DNA of 64,000 bases from Neoceratodus forsteri (lineage: Eukaryota > Chordata > Ceratodontiformes > Ceratodontidae), in the NCBI GenBank assembly GCA_016271365.2, contig CM057451.1:370533501-370597500 (forward strand). The letters are read 5' to 3'. Below, in pieces: positions 43,526 to 56,210 of this stretch. The notes below the pieces were generated by a model that saw only the letters and a list, made by a program, of their open reading frames with translations, made no database searches and had not been told where the DNA came from. The translations under genes were made by a program, and so were the position numbers. Positions within the stretch are counted from its first letter, which is position 1, and every line of letters starts with the position of its first letter.

Positions 43526-44985
43526 TGAGAAAGACAGCATTAAAAAGAGAGGGGTGAAGGAGGTAGGGAAAATAGGGGGCTAAAAAGCAGAGTGCTAACA
43601 AAATCTGGATGGCCATGTGTCAAATGCTAGAAGTCTAGGAAATAAGATTCCAGACCTAGAGCACATCACGGCAGAAGCTGACCCGGATACTGTGGCCATT
43701 ACAGAGTCATAGTGCACTGACAACCATGACTAGGACATGGCCATACCAGGCTATACTAAGTTCAGGAAGAACGGGGCGGGAAAGAAGAGGGTGTGGTGCT
43801 TTAAGTGAGGGTAAGCATAAAAGAGAAGGAGATACAGGGAATACAGGAGGGCAGAGGTACTATGTGTCACACTGGAATCGGGGGACAGAGCCACAATTCA
43901 CACCGGCGTGATCTGCAGACCTGGGGAGGCATTAGATAAGGTACTTTTGGAAGCCATTGGCAAGATGGCAGAAAAGAGAGAGGTGCTGCTAGTGGATGAC
44001 TTCAATCTGCCGCATATAGACTGCAGCATCCCAGCAGCAGTTTCAGTTAGAAGCATGGACATCCTGGACTCTCTCTGCAGGGGGCATTCCTCGGGCAACT
44101 GGTCAGTGAACCCACTCCTGATAGGGCAATACTGGACTGGTACTCACTAATGGGGGTGGTGTTACAGATGTCAAAGTGGGAGGCCACCTGGGGACCACTG
44201 ATCACCATGCAGTGTGGTTTAATATAAGGAAGGCTGAGGAACTGACCCACATAAGAGCAAGGGTACTGGACTGCAGGATGGCAGAGTGTATAAAGATGGG
44301 TGAATGGCTCAGGGGTGACCTGGGTGGGGTGGAGGAACAATAGGCAAAATTAATAGGGGGCGTAGTGAAGACAACAAACCACTGCGCCAAGCAAGAGAGC
44401 AAAAGCAAGAGGAAAAAGAGACCACTGTGGTTCTAGAAAGAGGTGACTGAAGAGGTAAAAGTGTAGCACTCAGAAGGCATAATGAGGTGCAGAGGGAGGA
44501 GGACAGGGCAGTGTATCACGAGAAACAAAGGAAAGCAGTAAGGATTGCAAAGGCACAAACTGAAGAGAGAATAGCCCAGGCAGTAACAAATGGGGTAAGA
44601 CATTTTTTAGGTATGTAAGTGAAAAGAGGAAGACCAGAGGGACAGTAAGGTTAAAAAGTGAAAGGGGGGACCAGGAAAAGGAAGACATCATGAAAAAATA
44701 CTTTTGCTCAGTGTTCACAAAGGAAGGAGAAATGGAGAGGCCACAAGAAGTAACAGGAGCTTTGGAGGGAGGTGGACACCATTCTTTTTTTCAGAGGAGA
44801 GAGTCCTGAAGGGACTTGCTGATCTGAAAGTGGACAGAGAAACAGTGCCAGACGGGGTACATCCAAGGGTACTGAGGGAGCTGTACCTTCGACAGTCTTA
44901 TTTGACAGTTCACTAGAAAAAGAAGTTGTTCAGGAAGACTGGAGGAGGGCAGATGTAGTCCCACTTCACCAAAGTAGTAGCAGGA
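43526..44985 (+). mobile_element. CR1 LINE, first part (endonuclease region), interrupted
   Basis: A plus-strand CR1 element begins with a decayed endonuclease reading (NARSLGNKIPDLEH, DTVAITES, DMAIPGYTKFRK). It continues through 44160-44980 with the endonuclease-RT linker (LKGLADLKVDRETVPDGVHP). It stops at cagga (44981-44985), where a second CR1 copy is inserted, and resumes at 45844. Multiple frameshifts and stops. The 5' limit is uncertain. Confidence 0.78.
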
Positions 44986-45843
44986 CTTGGCAAGGTTGGA
45001 GGAATGGTCAGACGTATGGCAGCTAGGATTCAATGCAAAAAAGTGCAAAATAATGCACCTGGGAAACAAGAACCCAGGGGAAGAATACACAATGGGTGGG
45101 GAGGTAGTAACAACAACAAAACAGGAAAGGGACCTGGGGGTAATCATATCAGATGACCTTAAGGTTAGCAAGCAATGTGAGAAGGCAGTAGGGAGGGCCG
45201 GGGGTATACTGGGATGTATAGGGAGAGGCATCAGCAGTAGAAAACAGGAAGTTGTTATCCCTCTGTACAGACAGTTGGTGAGACCCCATCTGGAATACTG
45301 TGTCCAGTTATGGAGACCCCATCTCTGCAAGGACATAGACAGGATAGAGGCAGTCCAGAGGAGGGCAACTAAAATGGTGCAGGGTCTGCAAGAGAAGCCG
45401 TATGAGGAGAGACTAAAGGAGCTTAACTTGTATACCCTTGAGGAAAGAAGGGAGAGGGGGGACATGATAGAAACTTTCAAGTACCTCAAGGGAATCAACA
45501 AAGTCCAAGAGGGCAGCATCTTTCAGAAAAAGAGACTTGCAAGAACAAGGGGACACAATTTAAAGATAGAAGGAGGGCGGTTCAGGGGCAATGTGAGGAA
45601 GTATTATTTCACAGAAAGGGTAGTGGATGCACGGAACAGCCTTCCTGAGGAAGTTGTGGGGTCTAAAACTGTGGGAGAATTCAAGAATGCATGGGACAGA
45701 CATAAGGCAATTCTTGTGGGGGGCAGGAAGATATAGGCTGTTGGTTAACTAGGAACTGCGGCCTATCCTGTAGGTAGGGAAATGGGCAGACTAGATGGGC
45801 CTAGCGGTCCTTATCTGCCATCAAAGTCTATGTTTCTATGTTT
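44986..45843 (+). mobile_element. CR1 LINE, 5'-truncated copy nested in another CR1
   Basis: Carries the intact-looking ORF2 C-terminal region (44987-45736, 249 codons: ERDLGVIISDDLKVSKQCEK, LVRPHLEYCVQLWRPHL, VQRRATKMVQGL, RNSLPEEVVGSKTVGEFKNA). A short 3' UTR ends in gtctatgtttctatgttt, the CR1 terminal repeat type. The sequence cagga flanks it on both sides (44981-44985 and 45844-45848). It has the same orientation as its host. The long open frame shows this copy is younger than the host copy. Confidence 0.83.
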
Positions 45844-47257
45844 CAGGAAGGAGGCTGGCAATTAAGGCTAGTCAGCCTGACATCGGAGATGGGAAAGTTA
45901 ATGTAATCACTGCTGCAGGAAAGGATTGTGGAATATCTTGAATCAAATGGGTTACAAGATCCCAGGCAGCATGGCTTCATGGGGGAAAGGGTAGGCCATG
46001 TCAAATGAATCTGACACAGTTCTTTGACTGGATGACCAAGGATTTAGATCAGGGTGGAGTAGTGGAGATGACCAGCCTACATTTCAGTAAGGCTTTCAGC
46101 ATTGTTTCACATAGGAGACTAGTAAGCAAACTGGGTATCTTAGGAGTGGATCTAAAAGTGGTAAACTGGGTTAAGAAATTGGGTAGGGGATAGGGGACAG
46201 AGGGTTGAGGTACACAGAGTTGACTCAGAGGAAGGGAGGGTGACTAGTGGGGTGCTTCAGGGATCAGTGCTGGGACCAGTACTCTTTAATATTTTTATAA
46301 GCAAAATTGCAGAGGAGCTGGAAGGGAAGCTCTGCCTCTTTGTGGAGAACACCAAAATTTGCAATAGGGTAGACACTCTGGGGGTTGAGGTGGAAAGGAT
46401 GAGTAGAGACTGGAGAAAACTTGAGGAGTGTTCAAGGGTATGACAGATAGGTTTCAATGTGAAAAAGTGCAAAATAATGCACTTAGGGCACAGAAACCTG
46501 GGGGCAGAGGACAAAATTGATGCAGTGGTACTGATGACACAAAGCAGGAAATAAGATCGGTGGGGGGAACTACATTTGATGACCTAAAGATGCCCAAGCA
46601 GTGCAACAAGGCAGTTGGGAGGGCTAGTGGGATGCTGGGGTGCATAGAGAAGGCTATCACCTGCAGAAAGAGGGATGTCGTGTTGTGTCTGTATATACTG
46701 CTGGTAAGACCCCACCTACAGTACTGTCCCATTCTGGAGACTACATCTTCAGAAGGTCACAGAGTGGAGAAAGCCCAGAGGACTGTAACTAAAATGGGGC
46801 AGGACTGCATCAAAAACCCTACGAGGAGAGACTAAAATATCTCAATATGTACACCCTGGAAGAGAGTAGGGAGGGGGGCTATTTTAGAGACCTTTTAATA
46901 CCTCATGGAGTAAATAAGGTACAGAAAGGAAGTATTTTTCAGAAATAAAGGTGGTCAGGAAGAAGGAGACATGCTATGAAGCTGGAAGGGTTAGATTTAG
47001 GAGAGATATGAGGAAGTACTTCTTCAGAGAAAGAGTGATTGATTCCTGGTACAGCCTTCCAGTGGAGGTAGTGGGGGGCAAAATAGTGACGGGGTTCAAG
47101 AATGCATGGGACAGGCATAAAAGGAATCTTAGTGGAAATGAAGGGGTGAGGGAGAGCAAATAGGGTCTGCAGTGATACTGTAGGTAGGGAAGAATGGGCA
47201 GACTGGATGGGCCAAGCAGTCCTTATCTGCCATCAAATTCTATGTTTCCATGTTTTG
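45844..47257 (+). mobile_element. CR1 LINE, second part (RT to 3' end), interrupted copy
   Basis: Resumes the host CR1 with the RT: RLVSLTSEMGK, then DPRQHGF, GVLQGSVLGPVLFNIFIS and the position of the catalytic box, decayed to LCLFVENTKIC (expected F.DDTK). The C-terminal region follows (GFNVKKCKIMHLG, VRPHLQYCP, WYSLPVEVVGGKIVTGFKNA), with stops. The 3' end is gggcagactggatgggccaa and then aaattctatgtttccatg, the CR1 end signature. Confidence 0.82.
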
Positions 47258-50200
47258 TTTTAAGAGTTTTTTTCTTTCTTCCCATAGTGTAAAGTCCTTC
47301 TATAAAAGAAGGCATGTCTGTGGTGAGCTGCCCTTGTGTGTTCAGGATAATGCTCAGCGGTAGTATGGCATCTCTGGTCCTGTGAGGTAGTGAGGTGTTT
47401 ATGGTAGCTGTGACTTGTGTTAATAAGGCAGTTGTAATATGTGTTAATTAGGTGTAATAAGGGGTTCTGAAGTGTGTGTGTGTCAGGTATTAATATGTAA
47501 TTACAATGCTTGTAAGTTGCTGATGAAAAGGTAGCAGTTAAATGGGTGGGTATGTTTAAGAGGACATGAACAATGGCTTTCTCTATGGCGAAGATGGCCA
47601 ATCCATGTGTGTACAACAGGAGTGGGGTTATAACTGACAAGACAAAAGTGATATATTTGCTCATGATAGCACTAATAGAAATATTTTTGTTATAAGTGTT
47701 GCCATAATTGATATCTTGAAGATCAGTATCATCATAGAACTGAACCAATCAGAGGGCAACCTTCAAATTGCTGATGAAAACACAATAGCCCAGTACAGCA
47801 CTGACGCCAACAGCTGAAATCAAAGAGAAACAGTTAAATTTTCAAACGAACAGCAGATTTAAAAATTGTAACTAGTAAACTAACACTGCATAAATTCAGC
47901 ATGCAATCGTCTGACTCAAAATACGCAGTATATGCTCGCCTATGAGGAGAAGGAATTTTGTAACTCACTCATGGCTCCAACACTTGGAAAAGTCATGGAC
48001 CCTTCCCCTTCACACTTGAAGATAAATTCCATATTTTGAGTCAAGCCACTGCAAATCCCCTATATACAGTATATAACATTTTTTAAGCTGACTCTGTGGT
48101 GGGAGACTGTTCTGTCACATGTTCACGCAACCAAGCTTGGGACATCAGGGGTGGAGGCCAGCAGGGATGGCTTGCAGCATCTGCTGGATGTTTTTCTGTC
48201 AGAGTGGTAGTGGTGGTGGTGGGGGTGGGGGGTTCCTTGAGCTGCTCACATGGCAACACCAAGGGAGACCTGGTCTTGTTGCTTTCGACGCTATGGGTGA
48301 CCATGCTGGGAGGGTGGTGGGACCATTGCAGGGGGAACTACCTGCCTGCATGACAGCACCACTGTTCGACAAACATCAGAGCCACCGACTACCTGTTCTC
48401 AGCCTCAACCCCTCAGGAAGGTGGTGGTGGTGGTGGCTCTGTGAGCACACAGCTGGCTGACCACGCCCACAGTTTGTAGGAAAGCTGTGGAGTCCCGGTG
48501 AGGATGAAAAGGACCTGTATCAGAGACTCCTGGCACCAGTAAACATGCCAGATAAGTAGATAGAGCAGAAGAAAGCATTAGAAGTCTAAGAGGTGGAAGA
48601 GAACATAGAAGTTGGCTGCTGGCAGTAGTAGTAGTACTGTTGTCCGACTGGACTAACAGGTCACATTTCATGCCATTACATGATAAACACTCTGAACTAG
48701 ATCTACTTCACAACCCAAGGTACAGCACATCAGATTTAATTCTGCACATCAGCACACCTATCTCAGTAGTATTTCTAATACCAGTTCGAGTACTAATACC
48801 CCTCCCCCCCCAAAAAATAAAAGACACATTGTGGTTCTATTCTAGGTAGAGAAGAAATGACCCAAAAAAATATTTTCTATGTTTGAAAGCTAATTTCAGC
48901 CAGAGCAGTTCTAAACAAAAGCCTGTCTCACTTCTAAGTACAACATTTCTATAGTTTATACTCTACTCTATTTAGGTATCCCCACAGTTTAAAATGAAAA
49001 AAGAAAGTGACATTTTAAAATACAGTAACAGTCCTTTCATTTCCACCTACTTAACACTACAAAAGACAGAAAAGCTGCAAGAGAAGACTTACGGCAGCAA
49101 TGGAGGGTTTCTTTCCGTCCCCAGCAGGTGGATGGGTGACATCGGCTCCCAAGAAAATCACTGGTTGCTGGAACACTGACGGTCTGTGGGCAGCCAGAGA
49201 ATTGAACACGGCACTGTTAAACTCACACTCCAGTTACAGGGCACACATTTTTTGTAGTTGTACACCAGTTTGTGCATTGATAACTTGCAATGTTCATTCC
49301 TTTGTAAAGGCATTTTCATTACTTTTTTTTTTTTTTTAACTAAAGTTGGGTGAAAGTTTTTAATCTTTTATGCCTTCCTTGGTTAGATGTATTCTCTAGC
49401 AGAACAAATGGTATCAGCCTGCTTGTCAATAGTTTAAGGGAGTACTACAAAGTCAAAACAAGATAAAGGCACTCAGATTTTATTGTTTGAACATGATCTG
49501 AACCAGGTTATTACTCATCTTGGTAAAAACATGCAGAATTTTCAGTGTGTCTGGCAATAACAAACTCCAAGCTCAGATGAAGACACATCTAGATTCTGCA
49601 GAATTCAGCATATTGCATTTTATCTTACATTCTATTTATGTTCTGTATTCATATGGAGCGCAGGTCTTTTTTCAGCCTGACCCAATCAATATCCTCCCCA
49701 GAGAACTCGCCCTCAACCCCCAGAGCCTCCATCTTGAATCTAAATCTACAAGAACCCCCCTCCCCCTAGCAAACAGGACCTGGCGAGTGGGAGCTTAGGC
49801 CTGGAAGAGCTTGATTGGGAAGTGGAAAACATGGTGATGTCATCTGCCAAAATCTCCACCAACTGTTGTATTTTTCTTCCTCTCACAGGAATGCTGGTAG
49901 GAAAGCAGAACAACAGGTCCATGTGGCACGAGGGCAAAAGGGAGCCACCACCTCCTCACAACAGCCATGTTCTCCCATGCAATCAACTACTAAGAGGTAA
50001 GTGAAACAACAGGACCCCCTCCCCCCCCCAAAAAAGTGTACATGCAGATGCTTCTGCTGGCCGATAGCTGAAAATCAGGACATAGTCTCAAATCACTAGG
50101 ATGGCAAGCAGTACCCATGCCACTGCACTATCGGAGTGCATTCAACAGACATCCCAGCTACAGGACAAATCTGAGATCAGTGAGGCGACCACACTTAAAA

Positions 50201-50339
50201 AAACATAGTCTAGCTGATTAAAATATTTATGTAGTGAACTGTCGTGCTGGTGTAAGATGCTTAAATGTGGTCTGCATAACAGGTACTTGGAAGGGGAAAA
50301 AACTGAATGGCATATGAATTTAGGATGGAAAGATCTAGC
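47258..50339. other. no gene recognised
   Basis: Contains short GGT-rich runs (48200-48235, 48420-48440), a poly-T run at 49323-49338 and scattered short frames. A frame of 162 codons at 47260-47748 (minus) has no recognisable domain. Confidence 0.5.
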
Positions 50340-51480
50340 CAATCAAGTTCTTTCCGCCACAAACTCAGAAGGAATACCTGATCCCTCTTTTTCTTCAAGG
50401 TAATTGTCTAGTTTGAGCTTGAATGTAAGTAAGGTGTTATCTGACTCCATTTGTTCTGGAAGTCTGTTCCAAGTGTCCAGTACTCATTTGTTCAAGTACA
50501 GTAGATCTTCCTGATATTTCCTTTGGATTGTCCTCCTTTTAAAGACACTAACTGTCCCCTTGTCCATTCAACCTTGAATGTCCTGAAAAGCTGCATTTGG
50601 ACTGACTGTGTTACCCCATTTAGATGTCTGAATATTGCAATCATGTCTCGAGTCTTCTCTTTTCCATGGACAGTCTCAGTTCTGCCTCACAAACCTCACA
50701 GCCCATGTTTTCTGAGCCTTAAACCACTTACGGTACTTTCTTCTACACCTTTCTCAATCCTTTGGATTTCTTCAGGCATATCCAGATTGCACACAATACT
50801 CAAGACAGGGTCAGACTATTAATCTGTACAGTGGCATTACAATACTGCTTGACCTGCCTACGAAGTTTCTCTTCATGCACAACATGATTTTATTTGCTTT
50901 GCTACCTGCTGCCCCACACTGCTGTCTCCATTTCAAGCTACGGCTGATCATTAGCCCAAGGTCCTTTTCCTGCGTAGTTTTGGTAATCTCAGTATTATTC
51001 AGATTGTATTTTACCTTTGTATTCTCCTTACCTGGATTCATCTCTTTGCATTTCTCAACACTGAAATTCATCTGCCATTTTTCTACTCACTTTATGGGCA
51101 TTTCTAGTTGCCTTTGCATTTCATTTACCTCCTGTAAAATGTGACTACCCTTCCTATTTTGGTGTCAAACGCAAACATGGTAACCCAGCTAACTGGTGTC
51201 AACTCCAGATCACTTTACTGAAAAAAGTTGGCCACAATAGAGAACTTTACGTGACTCTGTTGGTTACTTCTAAGTGGCTAGATTACCATTTATTATAACC
51301 ATTTGCTTCTTCTGCAGCAACTAGTCTCTAGAACTGGATTAAATGACCAGTCACACCTCAGTTCTCTATTTTTGGATCAGTTTCCTGTGTGGTACAGTGT
51401 CGAAGACGTTGCAGAAATCCACATACACAACTTCTACAGGCTTTCTCATCAAGCTCATTTGTGACATTATCAAAAAATAT
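50340..51480 (-). pseudogene. CR1-like LINE ORF2 fragment (RT to C-terminus)
   Basis: On the minus strand the RT box KPVEVVYVDFCNVFDTVPHR lies near 51360-51440. Then, after a gap, VEKCKEMNPGKE and QEKDLGLMISRSLKWRQQC with SSIVMPLYRLIV (50811-51071), RDMIAIFRHLNGV near 50620 and LDTWNRLPEQMESDNTLLTF near 50440. The RT core between the boxes is shortened. Highly degenerate. The family call rests on the CR1-type C-terminal order. Confidence 0.75.
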
Positions 51481-51741
51481 TGCAACACATCCAGATGGCA
51501 TCAGGTTATAAAGGTAGTGTAAGTGGGTGAACCTGGGGACATTGTCGGAGTTTGTCGCTGTCAAAAGCAAGATCCCTGCAGATGTCTTTTGTAAGAATAA
51601 CAATTCAGCTGTTTGTTCCTTGTTGGTTATTTTGTCTCCTACTTTTCTGATCCTTCAGTAGTCTTAACAGGTGTCTGAGTTTTCCTCTTCTCATTTACAT
51701 AAGAACTTATTATAGGAAGGTGTCCCAGCTCTATTCTGAAA

Positions 51742-52289
51742 TTAAAGGGACACTGTCAACCCTCAAAGCATCATATATTTGTAGTTAAAAACCCACATTC
51801 TGTGACTGCTTGCCTTCTCTAAAATGTATTAATGCTGCTGGTTGTTTTATCTGCCGCCTTGCTTAGTAGAACTGAAATGCATGCCAATGTATAGTCATAA
51901 CCATCCTTGTTTTGTTGCAAATCCTTGATCTACTCCTACTGCATAATTCCTGAACACTAGAATCACCCCCAAACAGTGCAGCCACTCATGAGGCAATGGT
52001 CTCCTCTACTCCCAATGCATTAATTAATGGCCAAACTGTGTTCAGTGTTCCCCAGTCCAGAAAAGATGCAGTGGGAGTTGATCACGGAATGTGAACAAAC
52101 GTGTTTTTGTATCGTAATACCAGTAAGGCGGTCAGCCTGTTTTTCACTTTTTAAAAGAAAACAAATAATCAGAATCAAACTACCAGCTACACAAGCAGTC
52201 TTTACAGAATGTGAACAATCATAATATGTGTTTGTTTTTTTAACTAAGAGCTCTCTGAGGCCTAAGGGGGCTGACAGTGTCCCTTTTAA
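51742..52289. mobile_element. TTAA-flanked MITE with long inverted ends
   Basis: Begins TTAAAGGGACACTGTCAACC (TTAA at 51742-51745) and ends with the complement of TTAAAAGGGACACTGTCAGC (TTAA at 52286-52289). The inverted similarity extends inward for over 100 bp (acattctgtgactgcttg with the complement of caagcagtctttacagaatg). TTAA duplication with AGGG-type ends is the mark of piggyBac-like/T2-type MITEs, which are abundant in amphibians. No transposase. Confidence 0.82.
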
Positions 52290-52804
52290 GGTATAAAAAA
52301 TTCCAAAAGTTCCCACTGAAAGTAACTGAGTGGCTCACTCATCTTTTAAAATGACGTATAGCTGGGGGTCGTCAAAGGAACCTCTTCGCCTATGGAGTTT
52401 CCCTTTCCTAATGCAAGAGCCTACTACACAACATGGCAATTGGGTAATGCAAAGCTATCTTCCACTGATGACGTCACAGAGTGTATTACATATTTTTTTA
52501 ACTGTATGAAACCTGTAATACAGTAAAACCAGCTGAGGTGAAACTCCCCTTTAGATGTACATTACTAATGTACTTGTGCCAAGACACATACATATTCCTT
52601 TTTGTTCTTTTCCATTTCAGCCTCTCACCCCCACCCCACCCACTGCACACCTCCGCAGCATTCTGAATCCTGCTGTTGCAGCCCCTGAAGTCCAAAAGTT
52701 CTGTGACATTCTGGAACTGCAAACGACAAAAACTTTTTTTTTTTTCACTCCATGTTTTTGAGTTTCTGGTTTCCTAGAAACACAGAAAACTACCAGCAGA
52801 CTGG

Positions 52805-53340
52805 TCTGCTGGCACAGTGGTAGTGCTACCTCTTGTGATGCTGACGGTCTGGGATCACAAACTATCTCAGGTCTCGGAAGGCTGGGGAGGGGGGGAAATC
52901 AAGCGTCCCATGGACTGCTCTCCTCCTGCACGGGGGGAGGGGGGATATCACTGGCATGGTACTGACCCCTTGTGGCACCAGGGAGTCCGACCTGCCAGGC
53001 TGGCTCTAGCGGGAGGCATTCCAGATATTCGGCATACGCGCCACTCACGTCACTGCACACCATGCCCCTCGGGGGGGAAGGGCCGAAAATCCTCAACCTG
53101 CAGGATGATGCCTCCCACCCTGCAGGCCCCACCTACTGGGCTCTCCGGTCACAACTGAATTAAACTCCTCCCGGGATAAAGGGGACGGACCTGGGGGCTC
53201 CGCCACAGTGGGGTGGGGGGGTGAGTGTAGACAGTGGGGCACTACAGACCAGCAGGTAAGTGTCGTAGACGGTGAGGTGTCGCAGCTAGGGGAGTGGATA
53301 GGCTGAATAGAGTGGGCTGGAGGGTGGAAAAAACATACTA
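52805..53340 (+). mobile_element. tRNA-derived SINE
   Basis: The head tgctggcacagtggtagtgc holds an exact A box (TGGCACAGTGG against TRGYNNARNNG), and a weak B box (ggtctgggatc) lies 35 nt on. The body block is tggactgctctcctcctgca. No tRNA cloverleaf can be completed, so it is a SINE head and not a gene. The 3' end is A-rich (about 53330-53360). Confidence 0.72.
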
Positions 53341-53409
53341 AATAAAAGAAAAAAGAAAGAAAACTGACAGCATAAGAAGGCCTGACAGTATATCTAGTTT
53401 TCCCTATGC

Positions 53410-53670
53410 GGTGGTACCAGTCATCTATGGGTTCATGACCAACCTACGTCCATCCAGACCTCCTCTGACCGGCCCTTTATGTCTATCCCGCCCTCTCTTG
53501 AATCGCTCTACAGTTTTTGCACTGACCAGTGGAGTTTGTAGATTATTCCACCTTTCCATCGTCTGTTACATAAAGAAGTACTTCCTAACATTCTTCTTGA
53601 AGCAAATCTTTACTTTTTAGTTGCTGTTTGCATATTTAAGACCTCCGCCAGTGGATTTGGAACCAAGTGT
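53410..53670 (-). pseudogene. CR1 ORF2 C-terminal fragment
   Basis: The complement of attattccacctttccatcg and gtaaagaagtacttcctaac (approximate, plus strand about 53540-53600) encodes the RKYFFT-type and NN-type C-terminal CR1 blocks seen at 45600 and 47010. Short and decayed. Confidence 0.65.
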
Positions 53671-54169
53671 AGTTGCACCATTTAATTAGTTGTGGCAAAA
53701 TATATATATTTTTTTTATTTAGTTCCACATCGTGCTACTCCCAACACAGCACCATTTTGTGTTCATTTTAGCTTACTCTGCATCTTCTGTCGCAGCACGT
53801 CAGATGCAAGCATAACAATTGCATGAACCTACCCCCCTCACTGTGACATATTGTGTCCCCCAACTCTTTCACTGTCACGTATCCCAACCTCTCTACTCTC
53901 TTCCCCATCCCATCAGTGTTTGTTTTTATATCGGCACTCTTTCGTTCTCCATTGTGGAGTGGCTGGCAGTCATCCGGCCCCCAGCACCCGCACCCCCTTA
54001 CCTGGATCTGGTCAGCTACTTGCTCTCCCCATGCAGGCTGGCACGCACAGTCCCCCCCCCATGGGACCCAGATCCATTACCTGGGAGGTGCACCTTTCTA
54101 GGTCCAGGGGGTGCAGTGCATGGCCATCAGCTGCCATGACTGCCCCAAAATTTTTCAAGTTAGGTTTTC

Positions 54170-54480
54170 GCTCCTTGAAGCCAGGCGTGCAATGATGTCA
54201 GCGCACTAACGTGCCAAAGTACCCTGCGCTCCAACCCTCTTCTGCGAGCTGCTCCTGTAGTGCTCCCGACTACTGTTGGGAGCCGCTGCAGAGCAATGCA
54301 AACCCCCTTATCCACCCCAGAGTGAGGAGAGCCATCATGGGATGCTACATCCTCTCCCTCCCCTGCCGACTTCCGACAACCCAGATCCATTCCCAAACTT
54401 CGGTGTGGCGCAAGGTATGGTGTTCAGCACCTCAACCGTCAGTGCCACCAGGCCAGCTATAAGTGTTTGTTTTTAAACAA
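54170..54480 (-). mobile_element. tRNA-derived SINE (ggtggcactgaggg family)
   Basis: Minus strand head cctggtggcactgacggttg, gaggtgctgaacacc, a B-box-like agtttgggaatgg, and body ggctctcctcactctgggg. Same order as the copies at 10185, 28750 and 58500. Confidence 0.72.
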
Positions 54481-54796
54481 ATACAGCCCACCTTTCTCCA
54501 CCCCCCCGAACATCATTAACACATAAACACCACTGCACCACCCATCTCTCCCAACCCCATCACTGCTCAAGAGTCACAGAAATAATAACCCTGCCCTACC
54601 ATCTTCTAGAATGCAACCTCTTTTCCTCTCTTAGAAGCCCCAAAGTAGCCAAAGACGATACATAACCTGGAATAAACAAACTAATATTCATCCATCCTGC
54701 ACTGGAGCAAGATGTCATCACTCTTCAGTGTCCTGCTGCAGAATGAATGAACCATGACGTCCTCACCTATAGTAACATCTGCTTAGCAGACTATTA

Positions 54797-54970
54797 CTCT
54801 CAAAATACAGGTTACTCACCTGTAATCATGGTTCTACTACTAGTATTCAGTCCAAATCCACACTTAGGCAGTCTTCCACCGAATACGTTCAGTCACCAAA
54901 ACAATCTTCAAGCTTGACTCTTCCTACCACCCAAACATGTGGTCCTCCAGCACTGCCTCCTTTGCCCCTA
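54797..54970 (-). repeat. DIRS-G left terminal repeat, DIRS-F type
   Basis: Starts aaaatacaggttactcacct like the left end of DIRS-F, with ccacactt..ggcagtctt and a cttgactcttcctaccaccc block in the same order. No convincing inverted partner is found on the right. Confidence 0.75.
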
Positions 54971-55035
54971 GATATGCATGCTAGAACAAGAATCTGAAGC
55001 AAGTCTTGAGGTGGGCAGCAGGAGACAGAGCTCAC

Positions 55036-56210
55036 TCAGGACAGAAGTCCATTAAGGATTGTTCTGCCAAAGGAAGTGTGCTGTCTGGCATGAACATCTA
55101 AAGCATAGTGCTTCATGAAGGTATGCACTGAGTTCCAAGTAGCCACTTTGCAAATCTCTGTAATGGGCATGTTATGGATCTCCACTAGGGATGCCGCCAC
55201 TGCTCTGGTAGAGTGAGCGTAGACACAGTCTTCCAACTTGACTTGCACCATCGAGTAGCAATGGTGAAGGCATGCCACTATCCAAGAGGAAATGCATCTA
55301 ATGGCAGCTGGCTGGCCAGGCCAGGTCATGCTGAACGATACAAAGAGTTGCTTAGATTTGTGAATCCCCCATTCTGTCGATGCAGAATTGTAAAGCCCTC
55401 TTGACGCCCAGAGAGTGAAGGGTGTGTTCTCCTACATTCTGGAAGTTAGCAAAGTACCGTAAGTGGGGAGAACCAAGGGCTGACTGAGGTAAAAATCTGA
55501 AACCACCTTGAGTAGGAACTTAGGGTAAATACGAAGTACCACTTTGCCCTTGTGAAAGACAGTATACAGAGGTTCTGTGACCAAGGTATGTATTTCGGAG
55601 CCCCTTCAAGCGAAAGTAATGGCCACCAGGAAGGCAGTCTTCCAGGCCAGAAACTTCAAGTCACAGGTGGCTAGAGGCTCAAAGGTTTATGAGTAAGCAT
55701 ATCTAACAAGACGTTAATATCTCACGCGGCCACCAGTTTCATTACCGGGGGTCTAGTGTGCAGGATGCCCTTGAGGACTCTCTTGACTAGAGGTAACTGA
55801 GCTAGTGTCATGTTCTGTACTGGCTCATGACAGGCGGAAATTGCGCAGAGGTGTACCTTCACTGTTAATTACTGCAGTCCTGCATTTGGCAGGTCTAAGA
55901 GGAACTCCAACACTTTATTTGGTGGGCAACAGAAAAGGTCCAGAAGGGACTTCGCACATCAGATTGAGAAGTGCTTCCATTTAGCCATGTAAGTCTTCCT
56001 AGTGGAGGGTTTATGCATTGCCAAAGAGGATTTCTGAGATTCTCTGGGAAACCTTAAACATACCCACTTCTATCTCCTCAGAAGCCAGGCATGGAGATGG
56101 AGTGAGCGCAGGCTGGGATGGACCAAAGGCCCCTGTGTTAAGAGGTCCATTCGAAGAGGAAGTTGCCTCAAAGGAACTTGCGACAATCTGTTGATCAATG
56201 AAAACCATAA
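55036..56210 (-). pseudogene. DIRS-G tyrosine recombinase
   Basis: The C-terminal 97 codons are open (YAHSTRAVAASL, TWNSVHTFMKHYALDVHAR), with His-x-x-Arg and the nucleophile Tyr intact. Upstream is WKTAFLVAITFA-stop-RGSEIHTL: the first catalytic Arg is kept, but the codon before it has become TGA. FHKGKVVLRIYPKFL follows. The N-terminal domain (KPSTRKTYMAKW-type) lies near 55960-56050 with frameshifts. Confidence 0.85.

Noticed and set aside
44987..45736. 249-codon open frame as an independent host gene
   Set aside because: It is the C-terminal part of CR1 ORF2, ending in the CR1 3' signature.
52812..52870. tRNA gene on the plus strand
   Set aside because: Exact A box but a weak B box and no acceptor or anticodon stem pairing; the sequence continues into a shared SINE body.
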